A stretch of DNA of 64,000 nucleotides from Lactuca virosa (taxonomy: Eukaryota; Streptophyta; Magnoliopsida; Asterales; Asteraceae), in assembly GCA_928212115.1 (NCBI GenBank), contig CAKMRJ010002223.1:309630707-309694706 (forward strand), written 5' to 3'. This document shows positions 54,106 to 64,000 of the stretch, in pieces. The number at the start of each line of letters is the position of its first letter. Position 1 is the stretch's first letter. A program made the translations under genes and the position numbers. The notes beneath the pieces are model-generated. The model worked only from the letters and a program-made list of their open reading frames with translations, had not been told where the DNA came from and did no database searches.

Positions 54106-56761
54106 AGAGCATGTGTCCTTTGCAGGAAGGAAGAAGGAAAGGATCACAAATGGGGATCTCATTTAATGGTATGATGAATATTGAATATCTTAACTTCATT
54201 CTGGAATTGAAACACAACTGAGGCTGAACACACTGCTGCATCTATGTGCTATTCTCAGATCATCTGGATGCAACTTCAATTACTGAATTACGGTTTGAGT
54301 TTTTCTTCTCGATACTTTTAAGTTTTTCATAAAATGATTCGTTTTGAAGACAATTTTTTTTAAATTTGCGCATTTATTTTGTTTCCTTTCTTCCCCATGC
54401 ACAAATTAAGGGGGAGAAATAAAAAAAAAAGAATTATAAAAATCATAATTACAAAAATATGATTTCTTTCGTAAGTATTCTTAGGAAGTGATATGAAGTT
54501 TAGTGCTAAAGGGAAAATATGAGAGGCGTGTAATGCATTGAAGTTGAATTATTTAGACTATGTGTTCAATGTGCTGGTAGGCACGAAGGATTCAAATTAA
54601 AGGACTAGACACATATGAAAATGCAAGGACTTGACAATGTTAACTCATATGGACTTAGATAGTTACATTTGGAATGACCATACGACGCTTGGATAGATTG
54701 AGCAGTGAGATAAACGACGGAGCCTACAAAATACATTAAAGTTACTTATCATAGAGAACTGTGGCTCAACATTTCTTCAATGTACGAACTAATGTCCTTA
54801 GTTTTGGTGCTGATAGGGTGACTGGGGGGGTTCTGCTAAAGTATGTTGGTGTGAAATTGTTTTTCTTTCTTATCCTCTATGTTAGTCAGATGTTGCCCCC
54901 TTTGCGTGATCGGAACATCCGACCTGGGATGCAAAATATGCACTCTATTTCTATACATCTTTATCTATGCTTCTTTCTATCTATAAATGTCAGTCATATG
55001 TTTTCCCCTTTGGGTGATCGGAAGATCCGACCTGGGAAACAACATATGTATCTTTCTATTTCTCTATCCCTCTATCTATGTTAGTCATATCTTGTCTCTC
55101 TGCGTGATTGGAAGACATCCGACCTGGGATTACAACAATGGCATCACTATATCTATCTTCTCTCTCAAATAATTGAGCACTCACCTAAAGTAAAGAGCTC
55201 TTTGGAATTCCTTGATTGCTAGGGTATGTCGTGAATTGGGGAAAACACGTTCTAGTGCACTTAAAATTGAATTAACTAAAGGTTGTTTGTAGATCTCGCT
55301 GCTGAATTTAAGTGGACAACAATATCCTTGGTCGTCGTCAGCAAAATGGTCTATTTAGGAATATTATTTAGCAATATAATCACAATGTCTTGTCATTTAT
55401 AATATGTCCAACTTTTCACTATCCTTTGTGTTTAAGTGGACCACAATATTGGTGATTGAACATAGCTAAACATGCAGGTGTGTGCTGATAAACGATATTG
55501 AATTGCTTGACCACTTTGATCCCAAAAGTTTTTGTTTTGTAAATTTAGTTATTATATTTGTTTTTTGTTAAATTTGTTCATATTTTTCCTCTATACACAA
55601 ATTTAGGGGGAGAATTAAAAAAAACAAAGAAAAAAAATCAAAAAATTTAAAAATCCAAAAAAATGTTTATTTCTGTTTTATTTCCTTTTCATAAAATTAA
55701 AAATCCAAAAATATTTTTATTTTGAGTGTATTTTTAATTTTAATTTTATTTCTTAGTTATTTTTATTGTGTGCTAAGTTTATTTTTACTTTTATTTTTAT
55801 TATCTCAAAGTTTCGTTTCTCTAGAAAAGCGAATTCAAAAGAAGAAGAGACTGAAGGAGACTATATGAGAATTTTCTGAGCAATGAGAAGAAACTTGGAA
55901 ATGAGTTGGTGGTCATTACACTTCACTCTATTTTCACAAGGAATTGATGGATTGAAACTGTACAAATTGTCAGTTAGGCAGTATCTTTCAAAGAACTGTC
56001 GTATTTAAGGAATTAAAAGTAGGAAACTGTACATATGTCATGGCACCAGGGCGATTTCCTACCTCGCAAGGCACATTATCTCTGAACGTCTCCCCACGTG
56101 CCAGTTAACTTGTTTAACTTGAAAAACTGTATTGAGATCTTTGATCTAGGATATACAGGGGCTAACATTAAAAAGGCCATGAGTAGTTCCGATACTCAAC
56201 AAATCGCAGTACGTTCCTCCGTGTTCACACAGATACTGCGGGTAGTCTCCTTCTAAGCCATGGTTGGGTCCTTGCACAATTATGGTGAGAAGGGCCTTTA
56301 TGACTCTGTGATCCACAGGAACTTTTTAGTCATGATTAATTTTTAAGGCGCAACGGTGATCGTTAAATAATACTCATTCGAAGGAACAAGACGTGAAGAT
56401 TATTTTTCAAAATTCAATCTTTCAACCCCAGAAGCAAGGTAAAGCTGTACTTGAAGTTCCGTGACAGATTGCATTGAAGCCTCCTCAATCAATTTGCTGC
56501 TATCTATGAACTTGCTGAAGTGATCTAGAAGAATCGGTCTCTCTGTTATTATCTCTGAAGTTTCTTAAAGCTGGAAGTGCTGATTTTCAAGAACCTTTAC
56601 AAGAAGCCTCTACACCCACTGTGCGTTCAAAGTCAAAATCTTTGAAGGAAGTCCAACTGTTCAAGATAAAGTCATTCATGCAGAAAATCATATGTTCATC
56701 TTGAAGTCGTGAAGAAATCGAAGATTAGAGATGAAAGCCAATGATCAAGGAAGATTGAAAA
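54106..56761 (+). other. Noncoding 3' region of Copia F
   Basis: About 2.7 kb with no supported ORF. Polypurine-like GGGGGAGAA tracts occur at 54408-54419 and 55605-55614, each in the same context (CACAAATTTAGGGGGAGAA-like) followed by an A-rich stretch. A three-unit repeat lies at about 54880-55145. Confidence 0.6.
54880..55145 (+). repeat. Three-unit tandem repeat in Copia F
   Basis: Units start at about 54881, 54989 and 55080, each with GTNAGTCATAT, then GTGATCGGAA and ATCCGACCTGGGA. Unit length varies (108 and 91). Confidence 0.8.
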
Positions 56762-56851
56762 GAAAAGAAAGCTATAAACCAAGGGGGAGATTGTTAGGAC
56801 TAAATTATGGTTTATACTAAGTGAAAAGAAAGCTATAAACCAATGGGAGAT
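56762..56851 (+). repeat. Duplicated polypurine tract and LTR start, Copia F
   Basis: A 61-base shift repeats GAAAAGAAAGCTATAAACC, the tract (AAGGGGGAGA at 56781, CAATGGGAGA at 56841) and the first ~32 bases of the LTR (56792-56822). Only the second copy is joined to the full 3' LTR. Confidence 0.85.
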
Positions 56852-57284
56852 TGTTAGGTCATAAATTGTAGTTTATACTTTGCTTTTCACAAACGATTAG
56901 AATTGGTCTATGATTGAAAACAACATGTTTTAGTGTTGTTTGGACCGAAATCACATGTGATTTCAGTTAGGCTTTATATTATTTTGTTTCGGTTTTGGGT
57001 TGGGCCTTGGTTATTAGGTTTAGGTATAAATAGTGTTATTTAGCCCTTGTAAAGGGAGTGGGACGTTTTGGGGGTTGCCATAAGCTTAGAACGTGATTTG
57101 GAGAGAAACAAGAGAGAACCAAGTGTAATCAAGAATCTTATGTACTCGACTATTCAATAATAGTGTGCATTGAAGATTAACCATTGTGTTCTTATTCTAT
57201 ATTTCGTTTTGTCAAATTCATTTTATTGGGTTTCCGCACCATCAAGTGAATCCGATTGATACATCGTAGCATTTTGGGTTTTAC
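56852..57284 (+). repeat. 3' LTR of Copia F (433 bp)
   Basis: Matches the 5' LTR with few differences; the palindrome at 56944-56967 has one change that breaks its symmetry. Confidence 0.9.
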
Positions 57285-58140
57285 ACATGTTCCTAGCTTT
57301 CTAATTGGTGAATTTTTCAATGAAAGGAGACCAGGTTTCTTTCATACCCAGGATTTTTCCAATCGGAATCCCATGTAATTAGAAGGGAAAAGGCCAACCC
57401 TAAATTTCAACCAAGAATCCATATCGTTGAAGTCTTTATTGTTAATCCAAAAACCTAACACCTTCCTTTTATGTAGATTAATCTTCAGCTTTAACGCAAT
57501 ATATAAGTATATAATTATCCTCATAAGATTTGAAATCTTGTCTTGAGAAAATTTTCCCATAAGTATGGTCCTTATCTTATGTAAATTAATTCCTTTACAA
57601 ATCACTTTTTCCATGGCTTCCAACATAAATATTTTAAACCTTCGACAACAACAGTGAAGAGGAAGGGAGAAAGGGGATCCGCTTGGTAAACACCACTTTG
57701 GTGGGATTGTCATCAACAAGAATATAAATTTTTTCAAAGTCTAGGCATGCAAAAATCCACTTAATCCACATCACTCCAAAACCCATGAGACGAAGAATAT
57801 CTTCCAAAAAAACAAACTATGGTTTTCAAAAGCATTATGAAAGTCTACTTTAAAAATAATTGTTTTCCTCTTCCTTTTTGTCCCACGTAATCCTTTCATT
57901 TGCACCAAGTGAGCCATCAAGGATGTTCCTACCTTGTATATACGTCGATTAGTCATTTCTCACAACCGACCAAGTCACTTTCTTACGTATTTCACAAGAT
58001 CTTTGGATATAAATTTATAAACGCATCCGATGAGGTTTATGGTCTATAGTTCGTAAGACTAAGAGGGTCGTTCAATTTAAGAACCAAGGTGATGAACAAA
58101 GAAGTACTTTGGGAAAATAGAATGGCATGCTCCTTTAAAA
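57285..58140 (-). pseudogene. Minus-strand LINE reverse transcriptase remnant
   Basis: On the minus strand from 58140: LFITLVLKLNDPLSL (a conserved LINE RT opening), FKVDFHNAFENHSLFFW (57860-57805 approx.), a GDPLSPFLF-like segment in another frame near 57690-57660, and LKINLHKRKVLGF with YMGFRLEKSW at about 57490-57345. This order matches RT domains of L1-type LINEs. Frames shift at least four times and stops are frequent. The remainder lies beyond Copia F at 50960-51378. I did not find the YADD-type active site, which falls in the degraded part near 57540-57640. Confidence 0.8.
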
Positions 58141-58570
58141 ATTTAATTATATAAATGATGTGACTTAGCGTATTCACTCGATATAATGGCGTTCAATTTA
58201 AGCACCCATGTAGCATGTGACTTAGCGTATTCACTCAATAGTCAGTTCACACGCGGAAGAGTCATACAACAATCAATTAAGTATTCTATAAGAGATAAGG
58301 CATCATATACCAGGCAATTTTATCATACAATTCCTGAAGATCCCTATCCTATTACTAGCATGTTGTTCTAACATATCATAACATAATCTCAAATAATTGT
58401 GTGGTAATTTGGGGTCACTTACTGGCTCTCGCTGATCGTAGACACCGCATCCTCATTGATTATTTTGAAAACCATTTGAAAATTGTTTTAGAAATCTTTT
58501 TCCTTAGTTTGAGATTGGATTCACACGAGCGTTCTTTCAATTCACTCAAACCAAGGCTATGATACCAACT
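58141..58570. other. Interstitial stretch ending in a primer-site-like sequence
   Basis: GTGACTTAGCGTATTCACTC occurs twice (about 58160 and 58217), a local duplication. At 58551-58569, CCAAGGCTATGATACCAAC is the reverse of a tRNA-Met type primer site, placed as if LTR H were a 5' LTR of a minus-strand element lying to its left. No gag or pol is seen in the remaining bases. Confidence 0.5.
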
Positions 58571-60254
58571 TGTAACATTCATAAAGTTCTCAAAAGTTTT
58601 AAACTTTTAAATTTACTCAAAAACCATCGTTATTTATAAATTGTTTTGAAAATAAGTTCAACATCAGAGAAATCCCAAAATCGTGAAATAAAACATGAGG
58701 AGGTGAACGATCACACCTTCGCCTTCCCACAATCCTCTGAAGTACCTGAAACATAATCCAAAACTATAAGTCCAAAGCTTAGTGAGTTTCCCCCAAGGTA
58801 CCGACACAACGCAAAACCAGAATAATACAATAAACAACATCCATACAGATCATTCAGTCTAAATGGAACGCCCCACCTGCCTACAGTGTCACACCCCCAA
58901 ACCGGAACGGCGGAAACATTCGGGGTGGAGGACATCATGTACATTATCACAATAATTGTATAATAGTAATAAAAGTACAACAAGCATGTATTGATAAAGG
59001 ATAAGTTATTACATATGTGTTCAAATTATTGTATATTGACACCAAATTGTATAGCAAAAGTTAAAAGACATGAGTCTATGAAGCTCCGTCTTCTCAAAAA
59101 CCTGTGGATACCTGTTTACTGATTTCCTGAGAATACAAGTAGTTTTAAAAAGAGTGTCAACAATTAAGTTGGTGAGTTCATAAGCATGATTGTAATTGAA
59201 TTCTGTCGTTTGTTCCTTAAAAATGTAAGTATTTTTTCCCATAAAATCCTATATTTTCTGTTGTAATGTGTTGTACTCAAAACGTGTAAACGTTATTGTA
59301 CTCTGAAATAGTATGATGTAGTTTTAAATTCACATAAAACCATGAAAAGTATGTTCTATCTGTACTGAAATAGTATTCTGTAATTGTACTTGTATGAAAA
59401 CTGTGTAATTGTAAGTGTTTGGATTCACCAGCTTTACTTGTAAAATACTGTATTATAGTTTTATTATTTAATAAAACTATGTGAAGATGTTTACTTATTC
59501 TTACACTAATCGTATTGTTCAATACCAAATTGTGAGTTATTATAACCATGCTTGATGACGTAAGATGGATTGAACACGACGTTCTTCAGGCGTCGAAATC
59601 GATACGACATTTGTCACCTCAGGCCTGTCGGCCTAGCTGTTGCAAGCAGCTCAGGTGCGGGATTGTCAGTCCCGTATTGATCTATACACAAGTGTCATGC
59701 TCTCCCTCCAGGAGACTCTGGGTATAATTTCACGACTTGATTAGTACTTAGATAAGTACGCGAAGTAAGTCTCATAAATGATATATTGACGGTTACGTGT
59801 AGAATAATGAAAAGTTACTTTGTAATAGATAAACTGTAAGTATATCTCATAAACTATATTTATCATAGTTTATATGTTCGTTTTCCGTATTGTAATCTGA
59901 ACTTTGAAAAGCAACATGTAAGTTCCATAAACTATACCTATTATAATTTATATGTTTGTGTTTTACTGAAATGAAAACCTTTTTATTGTTAATAATTCGA
60001 CAAGTTTAAAGTGTAAAAATCTATGATACAGTTGTTTCGTGAAATTCAACGATTATGTCCAAATGGTACTACAACAGTTTGCAAAAATTATATTTTTGTT
60101 TAACAAGTTTTAAATCATTTTATACTTATATAAATATAATATTTATATAATTATGATTAAATAGACAGTCAAATAAATAATTCTACCCCAAGCCCACAAC
60201 CAAACAAGGAACAGGAAATGGAGTCAAATTATCAATTCTAGGCCTGTTGAACCC

Positions 60255-60257
<3 letters not shown>

Positions 60258-60316
<59 letters not shown>
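60258..60316. repeat. (TA)n microsatellite
   Basis: About 58 bases of uninterrupted TA within solo LTR G. Confidence 0.95.
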
Positions 60317-60321
<5 letters not shown>

Positions 60322-60884
60322 AATAACGGTAACAATTAATAAATATTGAAAACATTTAGATATTAACACCAGTTTCTTGTTTTTCACTTGTATCCCCGTC
60401 CCCCTAAATCAGTGAAAGATCATGAAAACATAGGGGTATGTACTCACCTCAAATTTGATAACGGGGTAGAAAACGGTGACTTCGGTGTAGAACACGGGAA
60501 AGATATCGTATCCTAATGATTTTAATCACATAATAGAGTGTGATTAAAATGATACAAATAATATATATGTTTGTATAATCATAATTTTTATAATTAAAAC
60601 TTACCAAAACTTGTATTGAAATGAAACAAAATACTTCTTAAAGTTGTTTTTATTCTTGGAAGTGAAAGAAAATGGACTAATATTTGAGAGAGAAGTGAAG
60701 GAAACCCATTTACTGGATGTACGAAATGAGAAGGATCCCTTTCTTTTTGGTTGCTTAAGTATGAAGGAAACATGAGGCAGTTAAAGGTGATTTCGGCCGA
60801 AAAGGGAAGAGATTTCGGCCGAGAACTCTAAGTCGGCTTCGCACGTTTTCGGTCCGAAAATACAGCCTCGTACGCTTGCGGCCG

Positions 60885-60944
60885 AGAATGGGGTTTGCGG
60901 TCCAAGAATGGGGTTTGCGGTCCGAGAATGAGGTTTGCGGTCCG
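60885..60944 (-). repeat. Three tandem 20-bp units in solo LTR G
   Basis: AGAATGGGGTTTGCGGTCC plus one base, at 60885, 60905 and 60925, with one or two changes. Confidence 0.9.
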
Positions 60945-62776
60945 AGGAAAATGGCCAATCTGAGGGTTTTCGGTAAGGCTAGATACGAGATTTCGGTCCT
61001 CGCATTTGGTTCCTATTTTTGCAACACTTATCCAATAAAAGGTTTATATATATTAAAATGTTTAGCCTTAATAAATTGAAAATCAACAATTTTACTTTTA
61101 TTTATCAAGTTTTGACTTTTGTTGACTTTTGCAAATTTGAAAATAACGGGTTGTTAGATTACAGTCTATCTGGTACGCTCACAGAAGCTACAACATGATT
61201 GGTACGCCACCTTGGGCCTTCAGCCTATTTGGAACATTCTCCGGGCCTTCGGTCTGATTGGTACTTCCCACTGGCCTTCAGTCTATCCAAGACTCCCTGG
61301 GTCTGTTGCCCTTCACCATAAAGCAGGACCGCCTCAACCGAACCACACATAACATGTCGACATATACAATACACATAAACATATAACCAGGCAACAGAAA
61401 AACAGGCAGATCTTACAGATCACCAGCATAGCATCATCCTATCTACTAGGATGCAGATCTTAGAGATCACAACAATAGTCAATCATGCAATAATCAGGAA
61501 AACAATCGAAAAGGGTCGGCCTTGGTTCCTTCGACCCAACAAGTACAATGAGGAACACTCACCTCTGTAGTAGTGTAGAACTGATAAGGTCTGACTCGGA
61601 ATCTCAGCTTCCGACTCAAATGCCTACAACCACCATGTGACTAATTCCATCAAAACCCAAATTTACCTAAAATACCCTTAAAAGACAAACTTGGTCATCC
61701 ATGGTCAATGTTAAATTCAACGGTCAAGGTTAACAGTCGATGTTCACCTAACACGTCGTGTGCACTAATAAACACGTCATGTTTCTATAAAAATCAGATG
61801 GTCGGGAAAACCCTAGCCAACACGCCGTGTTGGCTTGCAAACACGTCGTGTTTGTCCGAGCTTAATACATTCAGTTGTTCCAACAATTCCAGGGAATCCA
61901 AGACTTAGATTTAAACTCAAATGATAGAATAAAGGACAACGTTTCCAACTTTATCCTTTGGGGCTACTCCTAGTATTCAAAAACCCATCCACAAATCTTG
62001 AAGATTCAAGGGCTTAACCAATAAGAACAAAATCCTTGAGATCTAAAACCCAACCTTTTCTAAAGAGATTCTAGCATCATAATCAACCAAAAGGTTGGTG
62101 CTTTATAGACATGCATGTCCAATGCATGTCTGAAACCCAAAATGGGTCAAAAAGGGGAAATATGACCTAAACTCCATGCATGGCATCAAAACTTGGCTAA
62201 AGACCAGATCCAAACCACTACAAGGTCACCTTGACCTGAAGATTCATAAAGTTGCAAACTTTATGAGATCCATCCATTGCAACATCCAAGAATAAGGAGA
62301 AAAAGGGACAAAACTCAAGATCTAGCTACATAGAGGAATAAAAATCGGATCTTGGACACTTACAATGGTCCAAAAGAGCGCCAAACTAAAGACGAGAGCA
62401 TTGTTTACTACATCCTTGCTTCCTTCCTCCAACCTTGTTCTTCGTTTTTTCCAAAATACCACACTAGCTCACAATGAGAGGGAATGATGATTAGGGTTCA
62501 CAACGACCGATGTTGGGGGGGGGGGGGGTTGCAGGCTAATAATAGATCAGCCCTAGGGACTTAAGGAGATTAAATAGGGTTCAAAAATCTAAAATTTAGG
62601 GTTTCTCATCCAGCCGCCAACACGACGAGTTTCCCCTCATCAACACGCCATGTTGGTCCATAAAAATACGCGACCCAAAAGTCCTTCAACACGTCGTGGT
62701 GAGGCTTCCACCACGCCGTGTTCCAACGAAAAACATGCTTAAGGAATAAGTCTCATACCTGGGAATCGGGATGTTA

Positions 62777-63735
62777 CAACTCTCCTGCACTTGGACTAGG
62801 CTTCATCCTCGAAGCCTGCTGCGGTGAACAAATCCAGATAATGCTTCCGCATCTCAGCCTCCGGCTCCCAGGTCCACTCAGAGCTCCTCCTGTGCTGCCG
62901 CCGTACCTTTACCAAAGGTACTTCCTTGCTATGCAAAACCTTAACCTTCCTTTCCATAATAGCTACCGGCCTCTCTACATAGTTCAGGTGCTCATCAACC
63001 TGAATATCATCCAATCATACCACTGAATGCTCGTCCAATACGCACTTTCTCAGCTGCGAAACATGGAAAGTGATATGAATCTGACTAGGCTCGCCAAGAA
63101 GATCTAATCTATAAGCAACTTTTCCAACCCTGGAAATAACCCGAAATGGCCCAATATATCGGGGGACCTAACTTCCCCCTCTTCCTGAAGAGAATCACAA
63201 CTTTTCAAGGTGAGACCTTCAGCAACACCATTTCGCCGACCTAAAACTCCAACTCAGATCGGCGTCGGTCGGCATAGCTCTTCTTCTGGCTCTGAGCAGT
63301 CTGCAATCTCTGTGTGATGTACTATATCATCTTTTTAGTCAGAAGGACCCCACCTCGATCTGCCCCATAACCTTGTGACCAACCTCGCCCCAACAGACTG
63401 GGGTATGACATCTCCGTCCACACAAGAGCTCAAAAGGCGGAGCACCAATGTTGGAGTGGAAGTTGTTATTGTAGGAGAACTCTGTAAGAGGTAGGTAGGA
63501 GTCCCATCTCCCAACAAAATCAATGACACAACCTCGCAACATGTCCTTGAGAGTCTGTATCGTCTGCTCACTAAGTTGTGCTGAAGTGCAACCTCACGCC
63601 CAGTTCTTCATGGAACTTCTGCCAAAAACGGGAGGTGAACCGAACATCATGGTCAGAAACAATGGACACCAGAACTCCAAGGCGAGCAACGATCTCACGA
63701 ATATACACATCGGCTAACTTCTCAGCGGAAGAACT
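62777..63735 (-). pseudogene. pol: Element I: integrase end and chromodomain, gypsy
   Basis: The minus strand reads, from 63735, LADVYIREIVARLGVLVSIVSDHDVRFTSRFW (integrase core; the second catalytic Asp is in SDHDVRF), then decayed TIQTLKDML, LPLTEFSYNNNFHSN and CWGEVG. The linker is broken near 63015-63330. The final ORF (63014-62796, 72 aa) holds a chromodomain-like end, VPLVKVRRQHRRSSEWTWEPEAEM, and stops just before a polypurine tract (minus strand AAGTGCAGGAGAGT, 62777-62790) and LTR H. The first His-Cys domain and RT are absent because LTR J cuts in at 63736. Confidence 0.82.
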
Positions 63736-64000
63736 TGTCACACCCCCGAACCAGACGGCGGAAACGTCCGAGGGCTCGCGTGACTTAAATTGAATATCAT
63801 CACAATGATTATACATGAAACACAACATAAACTTCACCATGCATTAATACATAACGATTGACATTGTTCACATCCAGTACATTGTTTAAATATTACATAT
63901 CCATAGCATCAATTGTTTGAGAGTTTTCAAAACATAACATCCTAACATACTTGATATTACCCTTCAGCTTACCTGTTACCTGAGAATACAAGTTATTTTG
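63736..64000 (-). mobile_element. LTR J, gypsy, minus strand, runs off the window
   Basis: Plus-sense start TGTCACACCCCCGAACCAGACGG with the conserved GGCGGAAACGTCC block, like E and G. It interrupts the integrase of element I. GAACT (63731-63735) would be the left target duplication. Whether it is solo or part of a full element cannot be seen. Confidence 0.8.

Larger units (their letters stand above)
51379..57284 (+). mobile_element. Copia F: non-autonomous Sirevirus-like element
   Basis: LTRs of 436 bp (51379-51814) and 433 bp (56852-57284), TGTTAGGTC to GTTTTACA. Flanks GATGT and CATGT form a target duplication with one mismatch. Primer site, gag and a protease start are present, then about 2.7 kb without integrase or RT. 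Several polypurine tracts before the 3' LTR and a large palindrome in the LTR match features described for Sireviruses; this placement is inference. It sits within the minus-strand LINE remnant. Confidence 0.9.
58887..61159 (-). mobile_element. Solo LTR G, gypsy, minus strand
   Basis: About 2273 bp. The target duplication TACAG is perfect (58882-58886 and 61160-61164). The plus-sense start, TGTCACACCCCCAAACCGG, is that of the Gypsy E family, with the conserved AACGGCGGAAAC block. The other end has decayed (GGGTTGTTAGAT instead of GGGTTGTCACA). In place of the TTTACGGCCGTAAA palindromes it carries TTTCGGCCGAAA (60791-60802) and relatives. Confidence 0.88.
58571..62776 (-). repeat. LTR H of a minus-strand gypsy element, interrupted by solo LTR G
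   Basis: In plus-strand sense TGTAACATTC to GATGTTACA; without G it is about 1928 bp. To its right stand a polypurine tract and pol of element I, making it that element's 3' LTR. It holds an array of ACACGNCGTGT near-palindromes: 61751-61761, 61820-61830, 61841-61851 and variants at 61772, 62620, 62643, 62689 and 62711. There is also a G-run around 62515-62529. Confidence 0.82.

Noticed and set aside
62510..62530. G-run as a telomere-like or quadruplex signal
   Set aside because: A single homopolymer with no repeat unit; AAACCCTA-like words nearby are single and typical of plant leaders.

Overview
This is a plant nuclear window made almost wholly of transposable elements; I see no intact host protein gene, rRNA or tRNA gene. 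LTR retrotransposons of both superfamilies, tRNA-Met type primer sites (TTGGTATCAGAGC), chromodomain Ty3/gypsy pol and L1-type LINE pieces fit an angiosperm. The arrays of short ACTCGNCGAGT repeats suggest an Asteraceae genome such as lettuce, but that is inference only.

Layout. Element 1 (109-38972, +) is a Ty3/gypsy element with a gag but no pol. It carries a solo LTR (K, 3858-6495) in its gag, and its 3' LTR is split by a 28.5-kb nest. The nest is Copia A (9475-37981, +, gag-only), holding Gypsy B (15973-36807, +, Tekay-like with chromodomain), whose 5' LTR holds Copia C (18041-25974, +, nearly full gag-pol). Gypsy B also carries solo LTR D (26552-29104) just after its primer site. Five-base target duplications are perfect for A (ACTTT), B (ATTTG), C (GACTA) and D (AATAC), so the order of insertion is 1, then A, then B, then C and D. 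A second Tekay-like element, E (38973-49520, -), entered the remaining part of Element 1's 3' LTR; its 5' LTR is cut off at 49520.

From 49521 come a LINE 3' end with poly(A) (to 50008), about 1 kb of unexplained AT-rich DNA, and a decayed minus-strand LINE reverse transcriptase (50960-58140) split by Copia F (51379-57284), a non-autonomous Sirevirus-like element. The right end holds a minus-strand gypsy LTR (H, 58571-62776) interrupted by solo LTR G (58887-61159), integrase and chromodomain remnants of element I (62777-63735), and another LTR (J) that runs off the window.

How the parts relate. Copia A keeps the leader, gag piece and 3' UTR of a Copia C-like element but has no pol, so it probably used the enzymes of C-like relatives. 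B and E share an extra coiled-coil ORF upstream of gag. The signals I find most interesting are noncoding: a leader RNA shared by A and C with several hairpins whose stems change in a compensatory way around invariant loops, and family-specific arrays of CpG-centred palindromes in the LTRs and leaders of unrelated families. All pairing was read by eye; no folding or database search was run.
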